Origin: VAXT01 sp963774625
Lineage (GTDB): Bacteria > Actinomycetota > Thermoleophilia > Gaiellales > Gaiellaceae
Direction of reading: 5' to 3'
DNA: 64,000 bases
NCBI GenBank assembly: GCA_963774625.1
Contig: CAVZFQ010000013.1
Coordinates: forward strand, 496,001 to 560,000
In this document: positions 17,789-25,957 of the stretch, piece by piece
How positions within the stretch are numbered: the stretch's first letter is position 1
Layout: each line of letters opens with the position of its first letter
Notes under the pieces: generated by a model
The model's database searches: none
Told to the model about the DNA's origin: nothing
Seen by the model: the letters and a program-made list of their open reading frames with translations, nothing else
Position numbers and translations under genes: made by a program

Positions 17789-19339
17789 TTGATCTTCTGG
17801 CTGGGAGCGCTGGCAGTCCCGATCGCCGGGCTCCTCCTGCTGCTCGCCCAGCCGGATCTGGACCGAGGCTGGGAGCACCACCCGGCGCACTTCTGGCTCG
17901 TCATCGCGATCGCCGTCGTCAACGTCGCGCTCGGGCTCCTGGCAGGCGAGACCGCGCGCCGGCTCGGGGACGCGCGCCTCTTCCTCGTGTCCATGGCGTT
18001 CATCGCCAGCGCCGCGTTCCTGGGGCTCCACGCGCTGGCGACCCCCGGGGTGCTGCTCGAGGGCAAGAACACCGGATTCGTGATCGCGACGCCGATCGGA
18101 CTGTTCATCGCTGGATGCTTTGCAGCGGCCTCGGCTCTCGACCTGGAACGGCGTGGCGCGACCGTCATGCGGCACCGAGGACTGATTCGAAACTCCCTGC
18201 TGGCCGTGATCGCCGCCTGGGCGGCCGTCTCGCTGGCCGAAGTAGGCCCGCTGAACGAGCCGCTGCCGCCGGAAGACGCACGCGGGCGCCTGATCGTGCT
18301 CGCGGTGGCCGGGACCGCGCTCTACAGCTTCGCCGCGATTCGCTACCTGGGCTTCTATCGGCGGAGTGGCGACCGGATCCTGATCGCGATCGCCGCCGCG
18401 TTCGCCCTGCTCGCTGAGGCAATGATCGCAATCGCCGCCGCTCGGAACTGGCACCTCTCCTGGTGGGAGTGGCACGCGCTGATGGCGGTCGCCTTCGGGC
18501 TCGTCGCCTACGCCGCGCGAGAGGAGCACAAGCGCGGCGGCTCCCCGTTCGCCGGCCTCTACCTGCGCGACACGATTGCTCGGCTCGACAAGCGCTATGC
18601 GCACGCAATCGACACTGCCCTGGAAGGGGGTGATCCAGCTCAGACGGACTTGAGCATGGAAGAGTCGAAGCTCGTCGAACGGGCGGCAGGCGAGATCCGC
18701 CGGCTGGAGGACCTCTTCAAGCCCTACCTCTCACCGCAGGTGACCGCGCGGCTCAAGGCCGATCCCAGTGCGGGCCTGCTCGGCGGCGAGACCCGCGACG
18801 TCAGCGTCCTCTTCGCCGACCTGGAGGGGTTCACGTCCTTCTCGGAGGGCTGCTCGGGGCCCGCGGAAGTCGTGGAGATGCTGAACGAGTACTGGGGCCA
18901 AGCAGTGCCGGCGGTTGCCGAGGAAGGTGGGATGGTCGAGCGGTTCGCGGGAGACGCAGTGATGGTGGTCTTCAACGCGGCGGAGGATCAACCGGACCAT
19001 GCGGCTCGTGCGGCGCGGGCGGGCCTCGGCTTGCAGAAGGCGGCCGCGCAGCTGGGAGAGCGCCACCCCGGCTGGCCGCGCTTCCGCGTCGGTGTCAACT
19101 CCGGGCCGGCTCTGGTCGGCAATGTCGGCAGCGCCGAGCACCGCAGCTTCACGGCCATCGGCGACACGACGAACCTCGCCTCGCGCCTCCAGAGCGCTGC
19201 CCAGCCGGGCCAGGTGCTGATCGGAGCCCGGACCTTCGCGGAGCTCGGAGGCAGCGCCGTCACGGAGCCGCTCGCACCCCTCTCGGTCAAGGGAAAGAGC
19301 GAGCCAGTCCAAGCCTTCCTGCTGATCGAAGCTCGCTAG
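17789..19339 (+). CDS. Membrane-anchored class III nucleotide cyclase
   Basis: A 516-residue protein. The first 240 or so residues hold about eight hydrophobic helices, then a cytosolic linker (residues 250-325) and a class III adenylate/guanylate cyclase domain to the C-terminus. Metal-binding aspartates are D344 in VLFADLEGFTSF and D389 in ERFAGDAVMVVF. The substrate-lysine position before GD is arginine (R385). The transition-state Asn and Arg are in GDTTNLASRLQ. Product (cAMP or cGMP) cannot be assigned. The start is TTG 17789, because an in-frame TAG lies at 17774. It precedes, by ten bases, a run of overlapping genes and may head that operon. Confidence 0.85.
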   Translation: MIFWLGALAVPIAGLLLLLAQPDLDRGWEHHPAHFWLVIAIAVVNVALGLLAGETARRLGDARLFLVSMAFIASAAFLGLHALATPGVLLEGKNTGFVIATPIGLFIAGCFAAASALDLERRGATVMRHRGLIRNSLLAVIAAWAAVSLAEVGPLNEPLPPEDARGRLIVLAVAGTALYSFAAIRYLGFYRRSGDRILIAIAAAFALLAEAMIAIAAARNWHLSWWEWHALMAVAFGLVAYAAREEHKRGGSPFAGLYLRDTIARLDKRYAHAIDTALEGGDPAQTDLSMEESKLVERAAGEIRRLEDLFKPYLSPQVTARLKADPSAGLLGGETRDVSVLFADLEGFTSFSEGCSGPAEVVEMLNEYWGQAVPAVAEEGGMVERFAGDAVMVVFNAAEDQPDHAARAARAGLGLQKAAAQLGERHPGWPRFRVGVNSGPALVGNVGSAEHRSFTAIGDTTNLASRLQSAAQPGQVLIGARTFAELGGSAVTEPLAPLSVKGKSEPVQAFLLIEAR

Positions 19340-19349
19340 TCTCCGCGCC

Positions 19350-20048
19350 ATGGCGAACGTCCAGCTGACATGGCTCGGCCATGCTGCATTCCGATTCGAC
19401 ACGCCCGGCGGGAAACGCGTCTACGTCGACCCGTTCCTCGACAACCCGAAATGCCCCGAGAGCGAGAAGGAGCCGGAGCACATCGACCTGATCGCGCTCA
19501 CGCACGGGCACGACGACCACGTCGGATCGACGGTCGAGCTGGCGCAAAAGTTCGGCTGCCCCGTGGTCGCGCAGGTCGAGCTGCGCGGCTGGCTCTCGAC
19601 CAAGGGGCTCCCGGAGACGATGGAGCACGCCCCTAACAAGGGCGGCACCGCCGAGGTCGACGGAGTGAAGGTCACGCTCACGAACGCGTTTCACTCGAGC
19701 AGCGCCTTCGAGGACGGGAAGTTCCTCTACCTGGGCGAATCGTGCGGCCTCGTGATCGCTGCCGACGGGACCTCCCTCTACTTCGCGGGCGACTCCTGCG
19801 TCTTCGGCGACATGAAGATCATCGGCGACATCTACAAGCCCGACGTGGCGATTCTCCCGATCGGCGGCCACTTCACGATGGATCCTGTCGAGGCCGCTTA
19901 CGCGCTCGATCTGCTCGGCGTGAAGCGCTGTGTCCCCTCCCATTACGGCACGTTTCCGCTCCTCCGAGGAACCCCGGACGAGCTGCGCGCCCTGGCCCCC
20001 GATGTCGAAGTCATCTCGCCCGAGCCCGGCGAGACGATCGAGCTTTGA
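19350..20048 (+). CDS. UPF0173-family metal-dependent hydrolase
   Basis: A 232-residue metallo-beta-lactamase-fold protein. It starts with the typical WLGHAAFRFDTPGGKRVYVDPFLDNP and has the zinc-binding THGHDDHVG (HxHxDH). Further histidines are in NAFHSS, IGGHFTMDP and SHYGTFP, and DS in YFAGDSCVFGDM. This set identifies the UPF0173 (YtkL-like) family, whose physiological substrate is unknown. ATG 19350. The stop overlaps the next start (TTGA). Confidence 0.9.
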   Translation: MANVQLTWLGHAAFRFDTPGGKRVYVDPFLDNPKCPESEKEPEHIDLIALTHGHDDHVGSTVELAQKFGCPVVAQVELRGWLSTKGLPETMEHAPNKGGTAEVDGVKVTLTNAFHSSSAFEDGKFLYLGESCGLVIAADGTSLYFAGDSCVFGDMKIIGDIYKPDVAILPIGGHFTMDPVEAAYALDLLGVKRCVPSHYGTFPLLRGTPDELRALAPDVEVISPEPGETIEL

Positions 20049-20323
20049 GGCAGCGCTGGTTCGGCGCGACGGGCGAGCGCGTCCCGGAGCTGGGGGTCGA
20101 AGGCGAAGCGGAGTTTCCGAGCGAGCCGCTGATCCTCGACGACGTGTCTGACGTGGACAAGCTGCGTGAGGAGTTCGACCGGGGGACGCCGGTCATCGTC
20201 CGCGCCGACTCCGCCGAGAAGATCCTCGCCGCGCTCGCGCGGCCAGAAGTCGCAGCGGTGCTGGTTCCGCCCGAGCAGCGCGAACTGCTGGACATCGACC
20301 TGGTGGAGTTGACCTATGGCTAA
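20045..20323 (+). CDS. Small hypothetical protein in the UPF0173-DUF1028 cluster
   Basis: A 92-residue acidic protein read from TTG 20045, which overlaps the UPF0173 stop (TTGA). It has alternating beta/alpha character, with no membrane segment, signal peptide or metal motif: KLREEFDRGTPVIVRADSAEKIL followed by VAAVLVPPEQRELLDIDLVELTYG. I do not recognise the family. Position and coupled overlaps on both sides (it shares eight bases with the DUF1028 gene) support it as a real member of the operon. The N-terminal RQRWFGATGERVPELGVEG resembles no motif I know. Confidence 0.6.
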   Translation: MRQRWFGATGERVPELGVEGEAEFPSEPLILDDVSDVDKLREEFDRGTPVIVRADSAEKILAALARPEVAAVLVPPEQRELLDIDLVELTYG

Positions 20324-21155
20324 GCGAATCGCCACGTACTCGATTGCCGCCTGCGACCTCGAGGCTGGGCAGTGGGGCGTCGCCGTGCAGTCGAAGTTCC
20401 TCTCGGTCGGATCGGTCGTGCCCTGGGCCGAGCCGGGCGTCGGAGCGATCGCGACCCAGGCGTACGCGAACCCGCGATACGGCCCGAACGGGCTCGCCCT
20501 GCTGCGCGAGGGCAAGTCGGCCCAGGAGGCCGTGGACGAGCTGACGGCCGCGGACGAGGGCCGGGAGCAACGGCAGCTCGGCATCGTCGACGCGAAAGGG
20601 CGCGCGGCCACGTACACGGGAGGGGAGTGCTACGACTGGGCCGGCGGGCGTACCGGCGAGGGGTACGCAGCGCAGGGGAACATCCTCGTCTCGGCGGAGA
20701 CCGTCGACGCGCTGGTGGAGACCTTCGAGGGCAGCGGGGGCAAGCCGCTGGCCGAACGGCTACTCGATTGCCTGGCCGCCGCGCAAGCGGCAGGCGGCGA
20801 CAAGCGCGGCCAGCAGTCCGCGTCGCTGCTCATCGTCGAGCAAGACGGCGGCTACGCACAGCTGTCCGACATCGTCGTCGACCTCCGCGTGGAAGACCAC
20901 GAGCGGCCGATCGAAGAGCTGACGCGTATCTACAAGCTGCACCAGGCGATCTTCGGAGAGACCCCGCGCGACCAGTGGGTGCAGGTCGACGACACGCTGG
21001 CGGAAGAGCTGCGAGAACGGCTGGCCCGGCTCGGCTACGAGGGAGAGCTGGGCGACGCGTTCCTCCGCTGGGCGGGGAATGAGAATCTGGAGGAACGCGT
21101 TGACGGAATCGTGGCCGTGGACCCAGTCGTGCTCGAGGAGTTGCGCAACAGATGA
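20316..21155 (+). CDS. DUF1028-family Ntn-hydrolase-like protein
   Basis: A 279-residue protein matching the DUF1028 family: near the N-terminus TYSIAACDLEAGQWGVAVQSKFLSVGSVVP, then GVGAIATQAYANPRYGPNGLALLREGKSAQEA. The C-terminal 80 residues (about 200-279) form the extension seen in longer members, DIVVDLRVEDHERPIEELTRIYKLH. DUF1028 proteins have an Ntn-hydrolase-like fold; their substrate is unknown. ATG 20316 overlaps the preceding gene by eight bases and the stop overlaps the next ATG (ATGA). No signal peptide. Confidence 0.88.
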   Translation: MAKRIATYSIAACDLEAGQWGVAVQSKFLSVGSVVPWAEPGVGAIATQAYANPRYGPNGLALLREGKSAQEAVDELTAADEGREQRQLGIVDAKGRAATYTGGECYDWAGGRTGEGYAAQGNILVSAETVDALVETFEGSGGKPLAERLLDCLAAAQAAGGDKRGQQSASLLIVEQDGGYAQLSDIVVDLRVEDHERPIEELTRIYKLHQAIFGETPRDQWVQVDDTLAEELRERLARLGYEGELGDAFLRWAGNENLEERVDGIVAVDPVVLEELRNR

Positions 21156-21778
21156 GCGCCTATGAAGTAGTGCATCTCGACGAGCTCGAGCGGCTACCGG
21201 TCGACGACGAAGGGCTCTTGTGGCGGCCCCTGCGCCGACGGATCGGGCTCGAGGCGTTCGGCTCCAATGCCTGGACGGGGGCCAAGGCCGGCGACCGCGT
21301 GGTCGAGGAGCACAAGGAAGAGGACGGGCACGAGGAGCTCTACTTCGTCGCGAGCGGGCGCGCGACGTTCACGCTTGGGGACGAGGAAATCGACGCTCCA
21401 CCGGGCACCGCGATCTTCGCGCCGCCGGGAACCAAGCGCGGAGCGATTGCCGCCGAACCTGAAACGACTGTCCTCGTCTTCGGCGCCAAGCCCGGCGTAC
21501 CGCACGAGATCTCGGAGTGGGAGGACACGTTCGCCGCCTACGCGTACTTGAAGCTCGGCGACGAGGAGCAAGGGCGCAAGGCGATCGAGTCTGCGCTCGA
21601 GCGGGACACGTGGCGGTCGCACTACCACGCCGCCTGCTTCGAGAGTCTCGCCGGCAACCCGGATCAGGCCCTCGAGCACCTGCTGCGAGCCGTCGAGCTC
21701 GACGCGAAGGCTCTGGAATGGGCACAGGACGACCGCGATCTCGACTCGATCCGTGACCGGCCGGAGTTCCCGGCATGA
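21152..21778 (+). CDS. Cupin domain protein with C-terminal TPR-like repeat (copy 1)
   Basis: A 208-residue protein. Residues about 40-120 form a cupin barrel with metal-type motif EEHKEEDGHEELYFVASG and second motif APPGTAIFAPPGTKRG. Residues about 130-195 are helical TPR-like repeats ending in WAQDDRDLDSIRDRPEF, a sequence common at the end of TPR proteins. No enzyme activity can be assigned; ligand-binding or enzyme roles are both possible. It overlaps DUF1028 upstream and its paralog downstream by ATGA. Confidence 0.8.
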   Translation: MSAYEVVHLDELERLPVDDEGLLWRPLRRRIGLEAFGSNAWTGAKAGDRVVEEHKEEDGHEELYFVASGRATFTLGDEEIDAPPGTAIFAPPGTKRGAIAAEPETTVLVFGAKPGVPHEISEWEDTFAAYAYLKLGDEEQGRKAIESALERDTWRSHYHAACFESLAGNPDQALEHLLRAVELDAKALEWAQDDRDLDSIRDRPEFPA

Positions 21779-22446
21779 GCGCGGAGCCCAGGGCTGCACA
21801 CCTCTCGGAGCTCCAGATCGGAACGCCTGAAGGACGGCGCTGGGCTCAGGCCCGAGCCGAGTTCGGCATCACCGCCTTCGGGGTCAACGCCTGGACGGCT
21901 GAGGGCACCGATCAGGTCGTCATCAGCGAGCATGACGAAGAGAAAACCGGGCATGAGGAGCTGTACTTCGTGGTCAGCGGCCACGCCGTGTTCACGATCA
22001 ACGACGACGAAGTCGACGCACCGGCCGGGACGTTCGTCTTCGTGCGCGATCCCGCCGCGAAGCGCAAGGCGGTCGCAAGGGAGGCGGAAACGACCGTCCT
22101 CGCCGCCGGCGGAGCCCGGGGCAAGGCGCATGAGCCCGTCGAGTGGGAGCGAGACGCGCATGCCCTGCGGCACTGGGCGACCAAGGATTGGGACGCCGCC
22201 ATTGCGGAGCTCTCCGAGCTGCTCGCCGAGCATCCCGACCGCGCGAGCACTCTCTACAACCTGGCGTGCGCCGAGAGCCTCGCCGGAAAGAGGGAGGACG
22301 CGCTCGGCCACCTTCGTCAATCACTGCAGCTCGACGGGAAGTTCGCCGAGTACGCCGCGGACGACTCCGACCTCGACGCGATCCGCGACGATCCGGAGTT
22401 CTCAGCTCTCGCCGGGCAGGCGAACACCACCGGCGCGAGCTCGTAG
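21775..22446 (+). CDS. Cupin domain protein with C-terminal TPR-like repeat (copy 2)
   Basis: A 223-residue paralog of the preceding gene with the same order: cupin with SEHDEEKTGHEELYFVVSG, then TPR-like helices (ASTLYNLACAESLAGKREDALGHL) and YAADDSDLDAIRDDPEF. Sequence identity to copy 1 looks moderate, so this is an old tandem duplication rather than a recent one. The second cupin motif differs most (APAGTFVFVRDPAAKR). ATG 21775 overlaps the copy-1 stop. The 3' end overlaps the convergent oxidoreductase gene by 45 bp. Confidence 0.8.
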   Translation: MSAEPRAAHLSELQIGTPEGRRWAQARAEFGITAFGVNAWTAEGTDQVVISEHDEEKTGHEELYFVVSGHAVFTINDDEVDAPAGTFVFVRDPAAKRKAVAREAETTVLAAGGARGKAHEPVEWERDAHALRHWATKDWDAAIAELSELLAEHPDRASTLYNLACAESLAGKREDALGHLRQSLQLDGKFAEYAADDSDLDAIRDDPEFSALAGQANTTGASS

Positions 22447-23154
22447 GCCCGGAACCGGGTCGGCCTCGGGCCGCGCGACGATCAGCACGGCGCCGTAGCC
22501 GCCGCCGGTCAAGGAGTCGACGAAGAGCTGCAGCCCGACCGCGAGCGCGAACGCCTTGTGGGCCTGCTCGCCGCCGAACGGGATGAGATCGTCCTCGGAC
22601 GCCTCGCCCGCGAGCACCGCGCCATAGGTGACCTTCCCCATCGAGACGTCGCTGACGACCGGGCGCCCTTCCAAGCTCGGAATGCCGATCGCGAGGGGAT
22701 TCGTGCCGGCGAGCGGTGGTCCGCCGTCGGGGTGCCCGAGTCGCGGCGGGGACGTCGCCGTCAGCGCGGCTACGAGGCCGCCGTTCGCGAGCCTCCGCAC
22801 CCAGTAGCCCAGCATCCCGGTGGGAAAACAGTTCGCCGCGACGACGACGCGCGCCCGCTCGGGCGGGTCGGCGAGCTGGGCGTCGCAGATCGCGGCGAGC
22901 GTCAGGTAGCCCAACGCCCCGTTACCGTCCCAGCGCTCGAAACCCGGCTCTGCGGTTGTCCGTTTCGGCCGGGCTCCGGGATTGAGATCGGGCAGCGATT
23001 CGAGCCAGTCCACGCGAGTAAGCCCATGGCCGCGCTTGCTCCGCGCCTCGGCGTCGAGAAAGTGGTCGGCGAGAACAGCTGCGTCTTCGTCAGGAAAACC
23101 CAGCTTCGCGAGCCGCTCCTTCACAGAATCCTTACCGCTTGCACCGAAAGCCAT
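22402..23154 (-). CDS. Malate/L-lactate dehydrogenase (LDH2) family, short form
   Basis: A 250-residue protein similar to the LDH2/MDH2 oxidoreductase family, which reduce 2-oxoacids with NAD(P)H. Motifs: HFLDAEARSKRGHGLTRV near residue 33, TNPLAIGIPS with the following VSDVSMGKVTYG near 150-175, and the KAFALAVGLQLFVDSLTGG helix. It is shorter than the usual 330-350 residues and ends at VRLPGES, where family members normally continue through a C-terminal helix. It may be a compact form or truncated. ATG 23154 is chosen; GTG 23157 is adjacent. Confidence 0.75.
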   Translation of the reverse strand: MAFGASGKDSVKERLAKLGFPDEDAAVLADHFLDAEARSKRGHGLTRVDWLESLPDLNPGARPKRTTAEPGFERWDGNGALGYLTLAAICDAQLADPPERARVVVAANCFPTGMLGYWVRRLANGGLVAALTATSPPRLGHPDGGPPLAGTNPLAIGIPSLEGRPVVSDVSMGKVTYGAVLAGEASEDDLIPFGGEQAHKAFALAVGLQLFVDSLTGGGYGAVLIVARPEADPVPGLRARAGGVRLPGES

Positions 23155-23207
23155 CACGTCGGATTGGGATCTTCCTGGTTGGAAGCAACCCACGGGAGGT
23201 CTACTCC

Positions 23208-23765
23208 ATGCGCCGAACGAAGCTTCTTCTTCTGAGTGCGGGGGTCGCCGCGCTCACAGCTACCGGCATCGCGGCTGCCTCAGCGCTGCACCATCGAGCG
23301 CAGACCACAGACGTGGCTGCAACCTTCGCGGCTACTGCAACGCACCAGAGCTCTCGCACCTGCACGGCCCACGGCGGGGCGATGTTCCGCATCACGAACA
23401 CGGTCTGGCGAGGGACCTCGACCAGCACGGAGCCGCGTCTGGCCGGGACGTTGACGCTTCGCACGCGCTCCGTCGTCAACGTGGCCACCGGCGACGGATG
23501 GCTGAGCGGATCATGGGCCTCACGCGCCGCTGCGGCAACCAACGGCGGCTCGCGGCCCGGCGCCAATGCCGGTCTGACCGCCGTGATCGACGGTGCGACA
23601 CACGTGGACGGGATCGCCAACGGCCGCGTACACCGTCCGTGGGGTCACCTCCGCGGCAACTGGTCGGCTGCGATCGCAGGCGACTCGATCACCGGAGCGC
23701 TCGGAGCGAACGCACCCGCGGCGCCCGACAACTCGGCGATCATCTTCCGCACCGGCTGCAACTAG
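23208..23765 (+). CDS. Secreted protein of unknown function
   Basis: A 185-residue protein with a signal peptide (MRRTKLLLLSAGVAALTATGIAAASA, cleavage probably after residue 26). ATG 23208 sits 7 bases after GGGAGGT (23194-23200), an excellent ribosome site. The mature part is rich in beta-prone T/S/G/A with two cysteines, one early (SRTCTAHGG) and one at the end (TGCN), which could form a disulfide. No domain recognised. A terminator-like hairpin lies just downstream. Confidence 0.75.
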   Translation: MRRTKLLLLSAGVAALTATGIAAASALHHRAQTTDVAATFAATATHQSSRTCTAHGGAMFRITNTVWRGTSTSTEPRLAGTLTLRTRSVVNVATGDGWLSGSWASRAAAATNGGSRPGANAGLTAVIDGATHVDGIANGRVHRPWGHLRGNWSAAIAGDSITGALGANAPAAPDNSAIIFRTGCN

Positions 23766-23787
23766 CCCAAACGCGGAAGAGAGACTG

Positions 23788-23817
23788 GACGAGGGCGCTT
23801 GGGGGGCGCCCTTCGTC
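23788..23817 (+). terminator. Intrinsic-terminator-like hairpin
   Basis: GACGAGGGCGC (23788-23798) pairs with GCGCCCTTCGTC (23806-23817) with one bulged T and a G-rich loop. Only a weak T run follows (TTG). It lies between the convergent secreted-protein and Mrp genes and could serve either. Confidence 0.6.
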
Positions 23818-23820
23818 TTG

Positions 23821-24906
23821 CTAGGAGAGAACCGGCAGCGGCTTGAACGTCGAGCGCTTCGCCTCGACGAGGCCCTCTGCGATGCCCGCGATCGCCAGCG
23901 AGGTCTCCGACTTGGGCTGGGTCCAGACCAGCGGCTCACCCTCGTCCGCAGCCTCGCGTAGAGCCGGGTCTAGCGGCACCTGGCCGAGCAGCGGGATGTC
24001 CAGCTCGTCGGCCAGCTGCTGCCCGCCCCCGGAGCCGAAGATCTCCTCGCCAGTTCCGATGAGGTACGACATGTTCTCGATCGCGCCGACGAGCCGCATG
24101 TTGGTCTTCTGGGCCATGTGGGCGGCACGCACGGCGACCTGTTGCGCAGCCGGCTGTGGCGTGGTCACGACGAGCACCTCCGCCCTGGGCAGCAGCTGGC
24201 CGAGCGAAATGGAGACGTCGCCGGTCCCCGGTGGCATGTCGACGACCAGGATGTCGAGCTCGCCCCAGTGGACGTCGGAGAGGAACTGCTCGAGAGCCTT
24301 GTGCAGCATCGGGCCGCGCCACATGACCGGTGCGTTGTCCTCCAGGAAGAAGCCGATCGACATCAGCTTGAGCTCGTCGCGCACCGGCGGGACGATCATC
24401 CGGTCGACCAGGACCGGCTTCTGGTGAACGCCGAGCATGTGCGGGATCGAGTGGCCGTAGACGTCGGCGTCGAGAACCCCCGTCTTGTGGCCGAGTCGCT
24501 CGAAGGCCGCCGCCAGGTTGGCGGTCAGCGTCGACTTGCCGACTCCGCCCTTGCCGCTGGCCACGGCGAGCACGCGGGTGGACGCGTCTAGAGACAACCC
24601 CTTCGACCGAGGCGCGACGCCGCCGCGCAACTTGGTCGTGAGCGCAGCCCGTTCGTCGGGCGTCATGACGTCGAACGCGAGCGAGACCGACTCGACGCCC
24701 GGAAGGGGCAACACGTGCTCGCGGACCTGGCGCTCGAACGAGTCGCGCAGCGGGCAGCCGGCGACGGTGAGCGCGATCGTGACCGCGACATGGCCATCCT
24801 CGACGTTGACCTCGCGCACCATGTCGAGCTCGGTGACCGGCCGCTTCAGCTCGGGGTCGATGACGTTGCCGAGGGCGGCGATCAGCTGCTCGCGGGAAGG
24901 CTCCAT
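23821..24906 (-). CDS. mrp: Mrp/NBP35-family P-loop ATPase (Fe-S carrier type)
   Basis: A 361-residue protein: an N-terminal DUF59/FeS-assembly domain (residues 5-80) followed by a deviant Walker A, SGKGGVGKST at 117-126, and the MinD/ParA-type DADVYGHSIPHMLG and VVDMPPGTGDV. The family binds and transfers Fe-S clusters. The CxxC pair usually located after ENMSY is absent (ENMSYLIGTGEEIFGSGGG), so cluster binding by that site is doubtful. ATG 24906. It converges with the secreted-protein gene. Confidence 0.88.
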   Translation of the reverse strand: MEPSREQLIAALGNVIDPELKRPVTELDMVREVNVEDGHVAVTIALTVAGCPLRDSFERQVREHVLPLPGVESVSLAFDVMTPDERAALTTKLRGGVAPRSKGLSLDASTRVLAVASGKGGVGKSTLTANLAAAFERLGHKTGVLDADVYGHSIPHMLGVHQKPVLVDRMIVPPVRDELKLMSIGFFLEDNAPVMWRGPMLHKALEQFLSDVHWGELDILVVDMPPGTGDVSISLGQLLPRAEVLVVTTPQPAAQQVAVRAAHMAQKTNMRLVGAIENMSYLIGTGEEIFGSGGGQQLADELDIPLLGQVPLDPALREAADEGEPLVWTQPKSETSLAIAGIAEGLVEAKRSTFKPLPVLS

Positions 24907-24924
24907 GGATTCACCGTAGCAGCG

Positions 24925-25920
24925 TCATGAGCCGCGTTGGTCAACGCAGACGCCCCGGCTACGCCGTTCGCCACGTAGCCACCACGGCGCCGAATTGTCC
25001 GAGCTGCGCAGGCGCACTTTCCCCGCTCCCGTTGGCACCGTCGCCGTCACCGTGCCGTTCCAGGCCGTGCACCAGATCGCGGCTCCCGCCTTTCGGAGCC
25101 GCTGAATCGCTTCGGGGTCGGGATGGCCGTGCCCCCGGTTGACGGAGATGACTGCGCTCTTCGGCTGGACTGCCTCGAGGAAGAAGTCGTGGGAGGCGAA
25201 CTTCGAGCCGTGGTGCGTGGCGAGCAGCACATCCGCGGAGCCGAGCTGCCGCCGCTGCCACTCGGAGACAACCGCCCGCTCGCCTGCCGTCTCGATGTCG
25301 CCCGTGAAGAGAAGCCGCTTCCCGTTGACCTCGAGGGCGTACACGACCGAGCTATTGGAGACCTGGTGGTGCTTCATGAACGCGCCGGGGGACGGGTTGA
25401 GGATCGTCCACTTTGCTCCGCCGAAGTGGAAGACGTCGCCCGTCCGGACGTACCTGAGAGGGACGCGATGGCGCCGGATCGCGCTCATTACGGCCCTGTT
25501 TGCATCCGTCGCGCTCCAATGAGCGTTTCGGCTCATCAGGACCCGCTTGACGGTGTACTTCCCCGACTCGAGCACCAGCGCGGCGTTCTTGACGTGGTCG
25601 TCGTGAGCATGGCTCAAGATGATCGCCTCGATCTCACGAGAGCCCGTGTCCGCTAGCGCCTTGTCGAGCGCCTTGTAGAGGAAGGGGATGTTTTGCTCGC
25701 CGGTGTCGCTCAGTACGACCGCGCCGCCGACGCGGATCACGACCCCGTCACCCGCGGCGACATCGACGTACACGATCTCAGCTTTGGCGCGCGCCGCTGA
25801 GCCCTGGGGCGCAGCCGATGCGGAGCCGGCGATCAGCACGAGCGCGCTCACGGCGATCGCCGCTCCCACTCTGGTGGGCCCGTGCCTGGCACGTGCCTGG
25901 CACCGGTGGTGGGTGGACAT
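24925..25920 (-). CDS. Secreted metallo-beta-lactamase-fold hydrolase (ComEC C-terminal-like)
   Basis: A 331-residue protein with an N-terminal export signal (GAAIAVSALVLIAGSASA at about 19-36) and an MBL domain: VYVDVAAGDGVVIRVGG, SHAHDDHVKNA (HxHxDH), LLFTGDIE and ATHHGSKFASHDFF. This resembles the nuclease-like domain of ComEC and related secreted proteins. The substrate is unknown. The first residues MSTHHRCQARARHGP are encoded by tandem REP-like palindromes (25882-25903). ATG 25920 is the longest start; a GTG around 25866 that skips the repeat would leave a normal signal peptide, so the repeat may have extended the N-terminus. Confidence 0.78.
   Translation of the reverse strand: MSTHHRCQARARHGPTRVGAAIAVSALVLIAGSASAAPQGSAARAKAEIVYVDVAAGDGVVIRVGGAVVLSDTGEQNIPFLYKALDKALADTGSREIEAIILSHAHDDHVKNAALVLESGKYTVKRVLMSRNAHWSATDANRAVMSAIRRHRVPLRYVRTGDVFHFGGAKWTILNPSPGAFMKHHQVSNSSVVYALEVNGKRLLFTGDIETAGERAVVSEWQRRQLGSADVLLATHHGSKFASHDFFLEAVQPKSAVISVNRGHGHPDPEAIQRLRKAGAAIWCTAWNGTVTATVPTGAGKVRLRSSDNSAPWWLRGERRSRGVCVDQRGS
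25882..25903. repeat. Two tandem copies of the REP-like core GTGCCTGGCAC
   Basis: Positions 25882-25892 and 25893-25903 are identical 11-base palindromes (arms GTGCC/GGCAC around T). They match the core of the palindrome at 7193-7215. They lie at the 5' end of the secreted MBL gene, within the longest possible coding frame. Confidence 0.6.
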
Positions 25921-25957
25921 GGCCCTCTAAGCCTAGGCCAAGCCGGCTCGAGGTCGG

